A stretch of DNA of 64,000 nucleotides from Zymoseptoria tritici IPO323 (Eukaryota; Ascomycota; Dothideomycetes; Mycosphaerellales; Mycosphaerellaceae): NCBI RefSeq assembly GCF_000219625.1, contig NC_018216.1, positions 2,418,001 to 2,482,000 on the forward strand, given 5' to 3'. This document shows, one piece after another, positions 12,940-23,092 of this stretch; the first letter of the stretch is position 1, and every line of letters begins with the position of its first letter. The notes under the pieces were generated by a model. That model did not search any database, was not told the DNA's origin, and saw nothing but the letters and a program-made list of their open reading frames with translations. Position numbers and translations under genes: made by a program.

Positions 12940-14400
12940 CGATACTAGGTATATCCGGCGACTCCGTAGTTATAGTACTTTAAGGAATACTCCTAAGTAG
13001 GTAGCTTAGAGCTATTATCGTTAGCTATATGTTTAAGGGTAGCGGCAATATACTCTACGGTAGTCTTGTTTACCTTCCTTAGTTTAAAAGCCTTCCTAGT
13101 AAGGGTATTACGGTTTTCCTTAAAGGTAGGGGCATTTATTCTCGGGCCCCTTTAAGAATCTACGACCTCCTAGTTAGCTACATCGATAGCTTAAGCCTAG
13201 TCTATAATCTCCTATAGTCTAGCCTTTTAAGGGGTAAGCTTATATCGAATAAGCTCCGCTCGGATCGATAGCTTAAGCCTATTAAAGAAGACAGTAGTAT
13301 TAGAGAAGTTATTAGGCCTTAGCTTAAGTATACGAGCTATAGAGAGGATCTTATAGTAGAAGGTAATAATACCTCCTATTTACTTAAGGGCTCGGTATTA
13401 TCTCTAGAGCTTCTCTTAGTAATAATAATCCTAGAAATAAGAGACGAGGTTACCGAGTATTAAGTTAAGGGTATAAGTACCCTTACTAATCTTAAGCCTA
13501 TAAGTCTCTTCTTGTTCCTCCTACTAAGTAAGGGCGTTACGCTATATCTAGCTACCTACTAATTTAATAAGGTTAGCTTCGGATAGGCGGATACCCCTCT
13601 ATCTTAAGGCAATCTAAGACCTTAAGTAACGCTCCATAGATCTAACCTAGATGTTAGTAGCGTTATTTCGAGTGTCTCCCTAGTATAGCTCTAGTGCCCG
13701 GACGGAAGCTTTAATAAAAGTATCTAAGGAATTAAGGGGAGTTGTATCCCTACCTAGTATTCTAGACGTATAACGATAGGGACGGCTAGGTCCCTCGTTA
13801 CTACTTAAGCCGTGTCCTAGGTTATCTCCTCGATATAGGGATAGCTTAAACCGTATAGCTCCTAGCTCGCTTAGTCCTTAGATAGGCCTATTAGTAGATC
13901 CTACTCGAGTAGGCTCCTAGGATAAGCGGGCGTTCTCGGCCTTAAGTCGGATAGCGTCCGCTTTAAGTCGATTAATATATTCTTCTATCTCCCTTAAGGC
14001 GGCTATATACTCGCTAAATCGAGTAGGCCCTAAGCCTACGTTCGTAGGCCGACTAGGGTAAGCGGGAGTACGGAAAGTAACATTAGCTCTAAGTAGAGCT
14101 AGGGGATTAGTCTAAGGATTAGCCTAAGGGTCTCCTTTATAGAAGAGACGAGCGGTAGTAGACGGTGCCGCCCCTATATCGCTAGCTCGTTCCTTAATAC
14201 GATTAAGTTCGCTAGTTAGGCTTAGATAGCCTTACCTATCTTCCTTAAGCTCTTCTCCTTTAGCGACTATTAGGTTTAAGTCGTAAGGGGAAGGGAGCTC
14301 TATAGTTCCTTTAGCTTAGCTAGTAGCGGATATCTTATCTTAGTAGGATAGGTTATTAATCGAATTAAATTAAGTTACTATTATTATTACTTTTAGTAAC
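12940..14400 (-). pseudogene. Ty3/gypsy gag remnant
   Basis: Upstream of pol on the - strand lies a stop-ridden frame ending in a zinc-knuckle relic (about 12945-12990) in which Cys and His positions read as Tyr, as C-to-T change would give. The start cannot be fixed. Sequence from 14400 to about 14960 is equally RIPed and probably belongs to the leader or LTR of this element. Confidence 0.5.
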
Positions 14401-15036
14401 TTAAAGGGTTATAACTTCCTTCTTATAGTCCCTTAAGCGGCTAGATAGCTCTAGCTATTGTCGTGTTCGAATATAGCGCGCTTTAAGTGTTTAGGTAACT
14501 AGTTTAGAGTGCGGTAATTCTATACTTTAAGTCTCGAACTTAAGGTAAAACGAGTTTTACGTTAATCGTTTAAGTAGAAGTTGGAAATCTAGCATATATA
14601 GTACCGCCGAGTAAATCGTTATATATAGGACCCCCGGCTATAGAAAATCCGGTAATTCTAGTTAGGTATATAGTCTAAGTAGAAAGTCTAGTATAGTCTA
14701 CGGATCTAAGGAGGTCTTAAACTAGAATCGTTTTAAGCTAGTTTAGCTAAATAGGCAATAAGTCGAGCATCCGGCTAGCCCTAACCCTTAATTAGTAGAG
14801 CTAGCCGGTAGGACGGCTAAGGAGCCGCCTTAAGTGCTCTTAGCTACTAGATAATTAAAAAAGCGGAAAAAGAATAATACTAATTATAAGGGCGAAGGCC
14901 CTTAAGCTATATAGACTAACTAAAACGAGCGAGTTATATAATAATAACGAGCCCTTAAGTGAAACGGTGCCTGAGGCTTTAAGGGTTCAAGTAACCCTAA
15001 GGGAGGTTTTTGGTATTTTTGAACAGACGAACGAAC

Positions 15037-15336
15037 CTACATCTGAGGTGGGTTCGGAGGCGGAGGGCACTTCTTCGTCACAGCGTCGCAGGTTCCATGG
15101 CAGCAAGGGACTCCGTCCTTGCAATAGTCTATGCATCTCGTTAGCACGTAAAGTCACGAATGGCATTGAGAGCCTGTGACCGTGTGGAACGTCGTACAGG
15201 GGAAGCAGCCGATCACATCGCGCTTGGTGAAAATGTTTTTTTCTTCGCCGAGTGCTTGAGGTGCTACTCGAGGTGCAGCGTGGGCTCCGAGGGCGAGGCA
15301 CATGGCCAGGACCGTGAATTGGTAGACGCTCTTCAT
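15037..15336 (-). CDS. Secreted knottin-like small cysteine-rich protein (candidate effector)
   Basis: Two exons: 15336-15198 and 15128-15037. The 69-nt intron has donor GTACGA, branch GCTAAC and acceptor ATAG, and joins in phase. The protein is 76 aa. Residues 1-20 form a clear signal peptide (positive N-terminus, hydrophobic core, AHA-AP cleavage context). A short pro-segment ends in Lys38-Arg39, a Kex2-type site. The mature part would be 37 aa with six cysteines at 44, 49, 55, 56, 60 and 67, spaced C-x4-C-x5-CC-x3-C-x6-C, which fits the inhibitor-cystine-knot consensus, followed by a Pro-rich tail. The intron falls between Cys1 and Cys2. The gene lies in a non-RIPed island between transposons, a setting typical of fungal effectors. 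No specific homologue is recognised and the role is inferred from architecture only. Without the intron the frame stops after 60 aa and loses four of the six cysteines. Confidence 0.78.
15129..15197 (-). other. Intron of the knottin-like gene
   Basis: GTACGA donor, GCTAAC branch about 13 nt before the acceptor, ATAG end. Its removal links the signal-peptide exon to the cysteine-rich exon in one frame. Confidence 0.78.
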
Positions 15337-15430
15337 GGTTGATGAGTGTGGAATGTCAGTCTTCGGGAGGCAGAGTTGGTTGTTTCTTGATCGGTGAGTG
15401 GGAGTGAGTTCAAAGCGCGGCCAGCGTCGT

Positions 15431-15440
15431 TCTTATATGC
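15431..15440 (-). promoter_or_regulatory. Possible TATA box of the knottin-like gene
   Basis: The - strand reads GCATATAAGA about 95-105 bp upstream of the start codon. The next upstream feature is the copia LTR at 15603, so the native promoter may be cut short or replaced. Confidence 0.45.
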
Positions 15441-15597
15441 ACAGATGAGGAGTCGACGACATCATTCCGGCGGTGCCCCCTGGTCAGCGGTACCGATACC
15501 ATCCGGACGTATCAAGGATACCGCGACATCCGGTCCAATGTCATTTCTCGATCGCAGGCGCCGTCGACAATTTTGCAGCTCCATGTCCCATGCAAAC

Positions 15598-15602
15598 AAG
15601 CA
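15598..15602 (+). repeat. Copia target-site duplication, left
   Basis: The word aagca directly abuts the LTR and is repeated at 22678-22682, beyond the other LTR. Confidence 0.9.
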
Positions 15603-15712
15603 TGTTGAAGATTATGAGCCATTAGATTGGAGAAGGAACTATCTACCTTCTGGCTGAGGTTTTTGAGGTACCGACATCGGTTACCATAACTAGACAGACC
15701 CACATTTCAACA
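15603..15712 (-). repeat. Copia 3' LTR
   Basis: 110 bp, ends TG..CA with short inverted repeat tgttga/tcaaca. It matches 22568-22677 with three transitions. In element orientation this is the downstream LTR. Confidence 0.92.
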
Positions 15713-15722
15713 CTCCCCCTTA
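15713..15722 (-). other. Polypurine tract
   Basis: The - strand reads TTAAGGGGGAG directly before the 3' LTR, the expected site for plus-strand DNA priming. Confidence 0.7.
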
Positions 15723-16529
15723 ACCGATAGTCGGTTATTATCAAAAAACTCCAACACCTTAACTCTAAACATCCTTGTCCTGCTGCCTTATCAAAAACCT
15801 TAGTTGACTTTAAGGGAAAAAGAGCATAGCTACCTGTCCTTATAACCTTAGAATCCTCCGAATCGCACGCCTTGTCCCTCTTGCCTATAATCCTCCCTTA
15901 AAGCGACCGGTTGCCACACCAAGTGTGAGTTCGGCTGTAATTGCATGCTTAGTAATAAATTAAAGGTATCTTTCATCTACTATGTCTCGTATAATATTAA
16001 CTAGGAATTTATTAATCCGAACCTAGGAGGCAATCTGCTAATAGTGTCGGTTGTTCTCGTAGCTAGTAGTAAAGAGCTCTATAGGGATCGGATCTCCGGG
16101 AAATTCTTCTAGGTTAGTAAGGACTCGAAGAAAATGAGGTCTAAGTCGTCGTACAATATCGGCAACTCTATTTATCTAGGTCCAGCGGTTTAATAAGTCC
16201 AGTTCCAGTCTCGGTATTCTAGTAAGTGCGCTAGGTCGAAGAAAACGAACGTCGCTAATTAGTAGTTCGACGACATGTTGTAGTGCGCTCTAGTTAAAGT
16301 GGTTTCTTCCTACGTCGTGTCGTGTTATTTTATCGTAGTGTTCTCGGTTTAGCGCGTGGTGAAGTTCTACGTATCGTCGCTACAGTCTTAGGTTCCTGTA
16401 TCGTAGGGTCTCTATGTTATGTCGGTTTCTGCGATAGTTGTGTTAGGTGTGGATTGGTAAAGTTGAGCTTTCGCGTGTTAAGGTGCTTTTAAAGACGGTT
16501 ACTAGGTTATTTGAAGAGATTTTTAAGCG

Positions 16530-19500
16530 GGGAATCGATATCTCTCTGTGCCGATGTTTAACCGCGCGAATAGGGCTCGTACTCCTTCACCGCTCTTGGC
16601 CTTCGATATTCTGTCCGGGTCTAGTCTAGTAATACCAAGTCCCCGAGTGTAGAATTCGAAAGTTCTCTTGTCTAGTACCTTAGTAAAGATGTCCGATGTG
16701 TTAAAGTGTCCGGGAACGTAGTCGATTCGAATGAGCTTCTTATTAACTAGTTGGCGTGTATAATGAAATTGAACGCGAATGTGCTTAGTCCTTTCGTACA
16801 TCTTAGGATTGTTCGCAATGCGAATCGCACTTTGGTTGTCCACCTTTAATTTTATTATCTCTTGTGGGTGTCCCAGAAACTCTAGCATGTTCTTTAGCTA
16901 CACTACTTCTTTCGCTGCGTAGTAGAGGGCAGTATATTCCGCTTCTGCCGTTAACAGCGCAATAGTCGTCTGTTTCTTGCATCTCTAGCTAACGGTAGTG
17001 CCACCGATAGTAAAGACGTAGCTACTAATCGACCTACTGTCGGATCTGTCGCCGGCGTATTCTGCATCGCTAAATCTAAGGATATCGTTACCTCCTCCGT
17101 ATTCCAAACCGCATTCCAGTGTGCCGAGGATGTATCGAAGGATTCGCTTTACTTGCTCGAAATGCTTTTTTAATAGGTTCGAGCAGTACCGACTGGCTAT
17201 TAAGACGCTAAACGCAAGGTCTGGTCGAGTGCCTAGCATTCCGTACATTAAGGACCCTACTATTGATTAATATTCGAGTCGTTGTACGTCCGATGTAGTC
17301 TCTCCTTCGGGCGTAAGCTCCTATCGATCCTTTAAGACGTATAGTATTGCGGTAGGGTTAGCATCCGCAAGTCCGAACTTCTCCATTATAGCCTTAAATA
17401 GCGCTGTTTGGGTTAGTCGAATCTTACCCTCTAAGCGCTCGATTCCAATTCCAAGGAAGAATTTGCACTCTCCTATGTCCTTTATCTAGAAGCGTTTTTG
17501 AAGGTCTGCCTTCAATTAATTAATCTGTTCGAGGTTAGGGCCTGCAATTAGTAGGTTATCGACGTATGCGAGTATTAGTGTTAATCCCTTCTTAAAGACC
17601 GCATGGTTATACGGACAGGGCTCGTAGCCCAGATCGCGCAGAGCAGTCGTTAATGTTTGGTACTAAATCCTCGGTGCTTGCTTTAATCCGTAGAGCGCCT
17701 TCTTCAACTTGCACACCTTGCCCTTAATCTTAAAACCAGGTAGTAGTTCAACGTAGATCTCCGCATTAATCTTGCCGTAGAGGAACGCTATCTTTACGTC
17801 CATCTAATAGACATGCCATCTATTTTTCGCCGCCAGCGCAAACATGATCCTGTAGCTTATTGGTTTTACGACAGCAGCAAACGTTTTAGAGAAGTTAATT
17901 CCCTCGCGTTGTTCGAAACCACGCACGACCTATCGCGCCTTGAATCTTTTAATCGCACTATCAATTCTACGCTTTAAAGTGAATACCTATTTGCCTAACA
18001 AGATCGGTGAGGTTACCGTGCCTTCGTTAACAATCTCCTATGTGTTATTGTCCTTTAGTGACTTTATTTCTTCATTTACCGCTATTTCCTAATGTTTGCT
18101 ATACGGGGAAGACTGTACTTCGTAAATAGTCCTTAGTGCGACAGGGTCACTCTTAGACAGCTGTGCGAGTGTTGTAAGGGAGTCGTCTTCTTTTTCGCTT
18201 AGTTGTTGTTCCATTATGACAGGGTCACTGTCATCCTTAATCTTAATCTCGAGTACTAGATCTGCATCGCTTCGCCTTGCTGTATAAAAGATCGATACTA
18301 AATTTGACGAGTGCGTGCTAGTGCATATAAAATTCACTATCGGAGCCTATTCTCGTATTAAAGGGAGCCTTGTATTTAATAGTACCTAGATTAGCATTAG
18401 ACCGGAACTAGCGTTTAGTGCCCGTTGTCGATTGTCCGGTTAAAGCAGTGTCTCTTGTTGTAGTGTTATCGCAATAGGCTGCACAGGATTGGACAAGATA
18501 TTATTCGGTAGGCGTCTATGTTTCTCCCCCTCAAGCCGTACAGCCTGTTGCTCGTTAAACCTAGGCGGGTAGTTCTCCGTAGTGTTTAGCAGAATATCCT
18601 TAGGGCAGTCTTTAGCATCTAGGTTCGCTAACAGTAGTAGCAGTTGAACAGGCATTTCTAGAGTAGCTACATTAAGGCGGACATCTTCGTCAAACAACAC
18701 TTTACGTGCCCTTTTAACTTTCCTAGTAATTAGATCCCACAACCGGAAGAGGTTTGTCCCTTTAAAACCAACTAATATACGCAGGTGCGCACGTTCGTCG
18801 TATTTCTTCGGAAATTTCTTCTTTAGCATAAGCTTGTATGCGCGACACCTAACGCGACGAATCTAGTTAATATCGGGTACATCTCTAGTTAAGGCTTTAT
18901 ATAGGGTTTTTATGTTCTTCAACGAGGACGTCGGTAATCTGTTATTCACAAACACTGCTGCTTTTAGTAACTTAGGCCACATCTTGTTTTGCAGCGCACT
19001 ATCCCATTTTATGCAGCGTATAATGTTCCAGAGCGTCTAGTGCTTACGCTCGACAACTCCGTTTTAAGATAGTTCGTAAGGCGCTGAGATTGTAAACTCG
19101 ATTCTACATCGCCTTGCAGTGTTCGTAGTAATGTCCGTAAACTCGCTTCCTCTATCTGCGCGAATAGCTTTGATGTGCTACCCTTTTACCAACATCCTTT
19201 GTTCGAAATCTCGATACGCTCGGTAAACTTTGTCGGCTTGCTTCGACTTTAGAGTGTACATCCAGCTATACCGAGTGAAGTCGTCTACTATTAACAGGTA
19301 GTACCGTTTACTACTGTTCGAATTAGGTAGTGGTCCTCCAAGGTCTATGTGGATTTTCGCATAGCGTTCAGTTTCTCGTATTAGTTCAAACTCCGGAAAG
19401 CGCTGTTTTGCCTTTATTCTCCGGCAACACTCGCAAATAAATTCACTATTAATGTAGTCGATTCCAAGTCGGTCTAGGTAACCACGCAGAATCGATACGC

Positions 19501-21110
19501 CTATATGTCCTATTCTTTAATGCTACACATGAATTAGCAGGCGGTTTGTAGTTCTCGCGGAGAAAGAAGCAACAGAAAAATGTTCTTCCGGCGCTCGTCT
19601 GGCCTATAAGCTAAGAAACGAGCGCGCAACGGAGAGGTCTAGTTTCTAGAGGTGTCTATATTAAGTACTAGTCCAGATAACCTTATCGTTAACGCTAAAG
19701 GTACACGAGTTCTTCTTAGCATAGAAATCCGTATCTTCGGAGGTTAGCCGTGAAATCGATAACAGGTTGCAGTCCATTTGGGGAACGTAGCACACTTTGG
19801 AAAGCACTACTCGATATGCTCCCCCTAGATAGAGTGTCGTTAGGGTTACCTTTCCAATTCCGACAATCTGAAAACTAGTCCCCGCGCCTACGATGTTTAC
19901 CGGTTTGGCCAGTTCCTAGTAATCCTCAAAACAAGCAAAGCTATTGCAGATGTGCTCCTCCGAGCCTATATCGACAACCTAGTCATCTTTTCGAAGGGCG
20001 AACTCTTTAATCTTTGCTAGCGTTATGTTTGGTTTTACCTCTCGCACTGTTTTGTAGCATACGATAAACGCTAAGCATAAATTTAAGGGGAAGATCGTCG
20101 ATTCTTTAGGCCGGAGGTCTGCCAGTTAGCTATCGTCGCTGAATGTTACTATGTTTCTTGTAAAGTTGCTTGTCGAGGTAGCTGCTATTTTAATTCTAGT
20201 GCTGATTGTTAGTCTAGAGGGTTCGTCACCGGCTTCGTTATGCGTCAAATACGCTCGTCTTTGCGGGTGCACAGCAGTTCGGTTTAAACCAGACATGCCG
20301 CTAGGCTTGTTCTCCCCCTACGATCCTTCGGCTATTCGCTTCCTTTTGTATTTCTAGTACTCTTTATTGTTCTGTTTAATGCAGGCCCTATTCGTATGTC
20401 CCTTGCCCTTATAGCCTTTCTACTAGCACTAAGCGTTCGGATCTCTAAGAAGTACACCTAGCCTTAGGCGACTATCGTCTCGTTAGCTAAAAGTTCGTTT
20501 GTTATTAAATGCCGCGAATAAGCGGCTTTCAACTAGATCCTTGTGGTTGTCGCTCTGCCGAATGCTAACCTAATGATCTTCTGCGCGAGAGGCCATTTTA
20601 TTAAAGGTTAGGTTTCTGCCAGATCCTCGTCCACCGTATCTAGCAATTGCGAATTGCGTTACTGTAACGCGAAGAAATTCCGCAAAGTGGTCTCTAAGTG
20701 CGCGTTCAAAAAAGAAACACTTTATGTTCTTACTGCTCCAATTAATGTTACCTCGTAGGCGGCAGAGATCACTGTGTCGCTTATTAAATTCTCGAAGGAA
20801 ATTAGGAAAGTCCTTAGCCTGGCCGAAGTCGTAGTTTAATAGCAACGCAAAGCGCTCTTAAGCAATGCTGCTTCTAGTATTAGTGCACTCGGCATTAAGA
20901 ATTGATAGGGTATCGTGAACCTTAGCATAGTGCACGATCTTGTCCTGCATATGCTGTTCGTACGAAGACTGTACAAAACTAAGCAAAGACTCGTTTTTTC
21001 CTTGCCAGTTAGCTAGTTCTAGCATGTAGTCGTTGACATCTTTAATGTCCTCGCTCTCGACAGGCAGAGGTTCAGGCTCGAGTCCCTTAAAGAAATCTGA
21101 CACGCCGGCC
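16530..21110 (-). pseudogene. Copia gag-pol remnant
   Basis: From the 5' end: a gag-like frame at 21103-20570, then a CCHC zinc-knuckle relic near 20440-20380 with in-frame stops. Integrase follows: CxxC block near 19430, VDDFTRYSW near 19275, RADRGSEFTD near 19140. RT and connection domains occupy about 18300-17250. The copia C-terminal RNase H ends near 16530, with MYGMLGTRPDLAF near 17245 and KVDNQSAI..YVPGH..SDIFTK near 16850-16670. Stops and small gaps break it into several open pieces. Copia elements normally encode one continuous polyprotein. Confidence 0.85.
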
Positions 21111-22551
21111 TGAAGGCAGGCGATCTTGAAGGAATCGTACTAGTCGGTGTAGTTATCCGAGTTTCTTAGCTTCTTTACAGAGCTGAAACTCTTAGGGTCT
21201 AACGCCGCCTTTTGTTTCGTTTGTCGATATTTCAATAAGGACGCTATAACAGCGGTCGTTCGGCGGGCTGGAGGGTCTGGCCGAGCTAGCTGCGCAGACG
21301 CGCGCGCAGCAGGTTGTCGTTTTAGTGGCATAGTTAATGTGTATAGCACTCCTCCAATCGGTGCTGCTGAAAATCGTTAAGTCGTTTCGTCGATAATCGG
21401 TAATGGAGTACGTAAAATTGGTTTAACTTTACTATCGTCCTCGTCGTCTTCGTTGGTGTCAGACTCTTCGCTTAATGTTGCGTTGTAAAGATCAGAATCT
21501 TCTTTGTCTTCGTTGTTTTTACTAGTTAACTCTAGGACCGAGTTTACCTTAGTCTAAGGTTGTCGTTCGGCGCGCTTCTTTTCACGCTTTGCTCGTTTCT
21601 TCGACTTTAATTTCTTTGGCTTCTCTTCAGATTTAATAGCAGTTAGCGAGGCCGGTGTAAGTATATCGGTAGTTAAAGTATTTGTAGCCTCGGTACGGCG
21701 CTTAGATTTCAGATTTTTTGGTGGGTGTACAGAATTCTTATCGCCTTACACCCCTTTAGTAGTAGCTACTAGGTTGTTGCCTATATCGTCAAAGTATTGT
21801 CGCGGAGTCTTGTTTCTACCGTGTTCGAGGGAAGAAAATGTCCTTTGTTGTTGTCGAGCAAGATCAGTTTGTCGTTGGGCTTCTAGGCGTTCTCGATTCT
21901 CTTATGCGCGCCTATCCGCAGCTACAGCTTGGATCCTCTGGTCTCGCTTCTTGTCTCGATACTTTTGACTTAAGTCTCGTTGTGATTGTAGTCGTTTTTC
22001 GCGTGCTTCGGCAGTCTCGTCGATAGGTAGTCTCGCTATCGGATAGGTAGTAAATGTAAAGGGGATAGAACAAGTGTTCTTTTATTAGGATTTTCTCTTA
22101 GGGTTTAGTGTTTATTAAAGTTCATTAATATTTCATTAATGCATTAGGTTCTAAAAAACCGCAACGTGTTATTACCGAGTACCGGTATTCGGAGAAAAAC
22201 ATTAGTTAGCCTCAACTCTTAGTGCATCAAAAGAGCTCCGGCTAGTATTAAGTAACCGGACTAAGGAGTCTAACAGCATTAAACTAACGGTGAGGAAATT
22301 CAAAATAGTAGCGTTGTGCTATCGAATACCGTTGTTAGTTAGCGTTAGTGTAACGAGCTCGTAAACGAGCATGCAGAGGAGGTTTGCGTCCTGCGACGAG
22401 CTACAAGGGCATTTAGAGATTTTCATTTCGACAGACAATCATTAGGTGTTCGCAACCACTCGGAGTTTATTAATTCTTAACTGCAGATGTTTATTCAGTA
22501 GGCTCATAATCGTAACAATATGTATTTGGCTATTAAAGCCGCGGAAGCACT

Positions 22552-22567
22552 GTCCGGGCTCATAACC
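22552..22567 (-). other. Primer-binding site, half initiator tRNA-Met type
   Basis: Immediately inside the 5' LTR the + strand reads gtccgggctcataacc, which resembles the anticodon stem-loop of initiator tRNA-Met (GGGCUCAUAACC). A site complementary to that region is what elements primed by a cut tRNA-iMet half use, as Drosophila copia does, rather than by the tRNA 3' end. Confidence 0.7.
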
Positions 22568-22677
22568 TGTTGAAGATTATGAGCTATTAGATTGGAGAAG
22601 GAACTATCTACCTTCTGGCTAAGGTTTTTGAGGTACCGACATCGGTTACCATGACTAGACAGACCCACATTTCAACA
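22568..22677 (-). repeat. Copia 5' LTR
   Basis: 110 bp, TGTTGAAG..TTTCAACA in + orientation. Partner of 15603-15712. Confidence 0.92.
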
Positions 22678-22682
22678 AAGCA
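22678..22682 (+). repeat. Copia target-site duplication, right
   Basis: Second copy of aagca, abutting the 5' LTR. Confidence 0.9.
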
Positions 22683-23092
22683 TGGTCCTGGGAAATGCTT
22701 CCGCCGAAGTCCGCAGCGTGATCGTGTTGATGACGTTTCCCTTGCTCCGGACACATGGAGTTGCCAGTCGGCACGCACTGCAGTCTGCTTGCTTGCGCGG
22801 CACCCTTTGTATCTGCTCGGCATCCCATTGCGAGTTCGTTGGGTGGAGACAGGTACCTACTAGGGATCCCATGTTCCGGTCGACTATATGTGAAAAATAC
22901 CATGTTTTGAAGGATTTGACCAATCGAGTCCACGCCTCCAACCTGGCATGACAGGGAGGACGACCGCACTAACAGGTCACTCTCACGCCCTTGGCGGACC
23001 GCTGTACCAGCAATGGGATGGAATTGTGCAGAACAATGCGAGGCGGAGCAGAGGGTTGTGAATGATGGTGTCCGTGTATACAGGTAGATGCA
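22683..23092. other. Intergenic: former upstream flank of the knottin-like gene
   Basis: 410 bp of normal composition. Before the copia insertion it was continuous with 15345-15597 and so may hold displaced promoter elements of the knottin-like gene. Several short open frames overlap on both strands and none has recognisable features. Confidence 0.4.

Larger units (their letters stand above)
8450..14400 (-). mobile_element. RIP-degraded Ty3/gypsy retrotransposon
   Basis: On the - strand the order is gag, protease, RT, RNase H, integrase, which is the Ty3/gypsy order. Landmarks are: a gag zinc-knuckle relic near 12945-12990 with Cys changed to Tyr; RT with a WRIYVNFRALN-like block (about 11850-11890), VMPFSLYNA (about 11450-11480) and YLDD (11379-11393); and integrase with VAVDYTTSWP-like (about 9950), a D-N-S-NF block (about 9810) and a V-E-G-LNG block (about 9710). 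RIP stops are everywhere. I searched both ends by eye for LTRs and found no convincing pair, so the outer limits are approximate. Confidence 0.82.
15603..22677 (-). mobile_element. Complete Ty1/copia retrotransposon
   Basis: The 7,075-bp element is bounded by 110-bp LTRs that begin TGTTGAAG and end TTTCAACA, and by a 5-bp duplication, aagca. On the - strand the order is gag, integrase, RT, RNase H, as in Ty1/copia. The LTRs differ at three positions, all transitions; at least two fit RIP. Internal coding is damaged by stops but keeps many TGG and CCA words, so RIP is much milder than in the cluster to its left. It inserted about 265 bp upstream of the knottin-like gene, in the same orientation. 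Confidence 0.93.

Noticed and set aside
8450..14960. LTR pair for the gypsy element
   Set aside because: I compared the two ends by eye and found no matching terminal repeats. RIP may have hidden them, so none is claimed.
14987..15301. 104-codon open frame on the - strand overlapping the knottin-like gene
   Set aside because: It is Arg/Ser-rich without a signal peptide, starts inside exon 1 in another frame, and ignores the strong intron. The spliced reading is far better supported.
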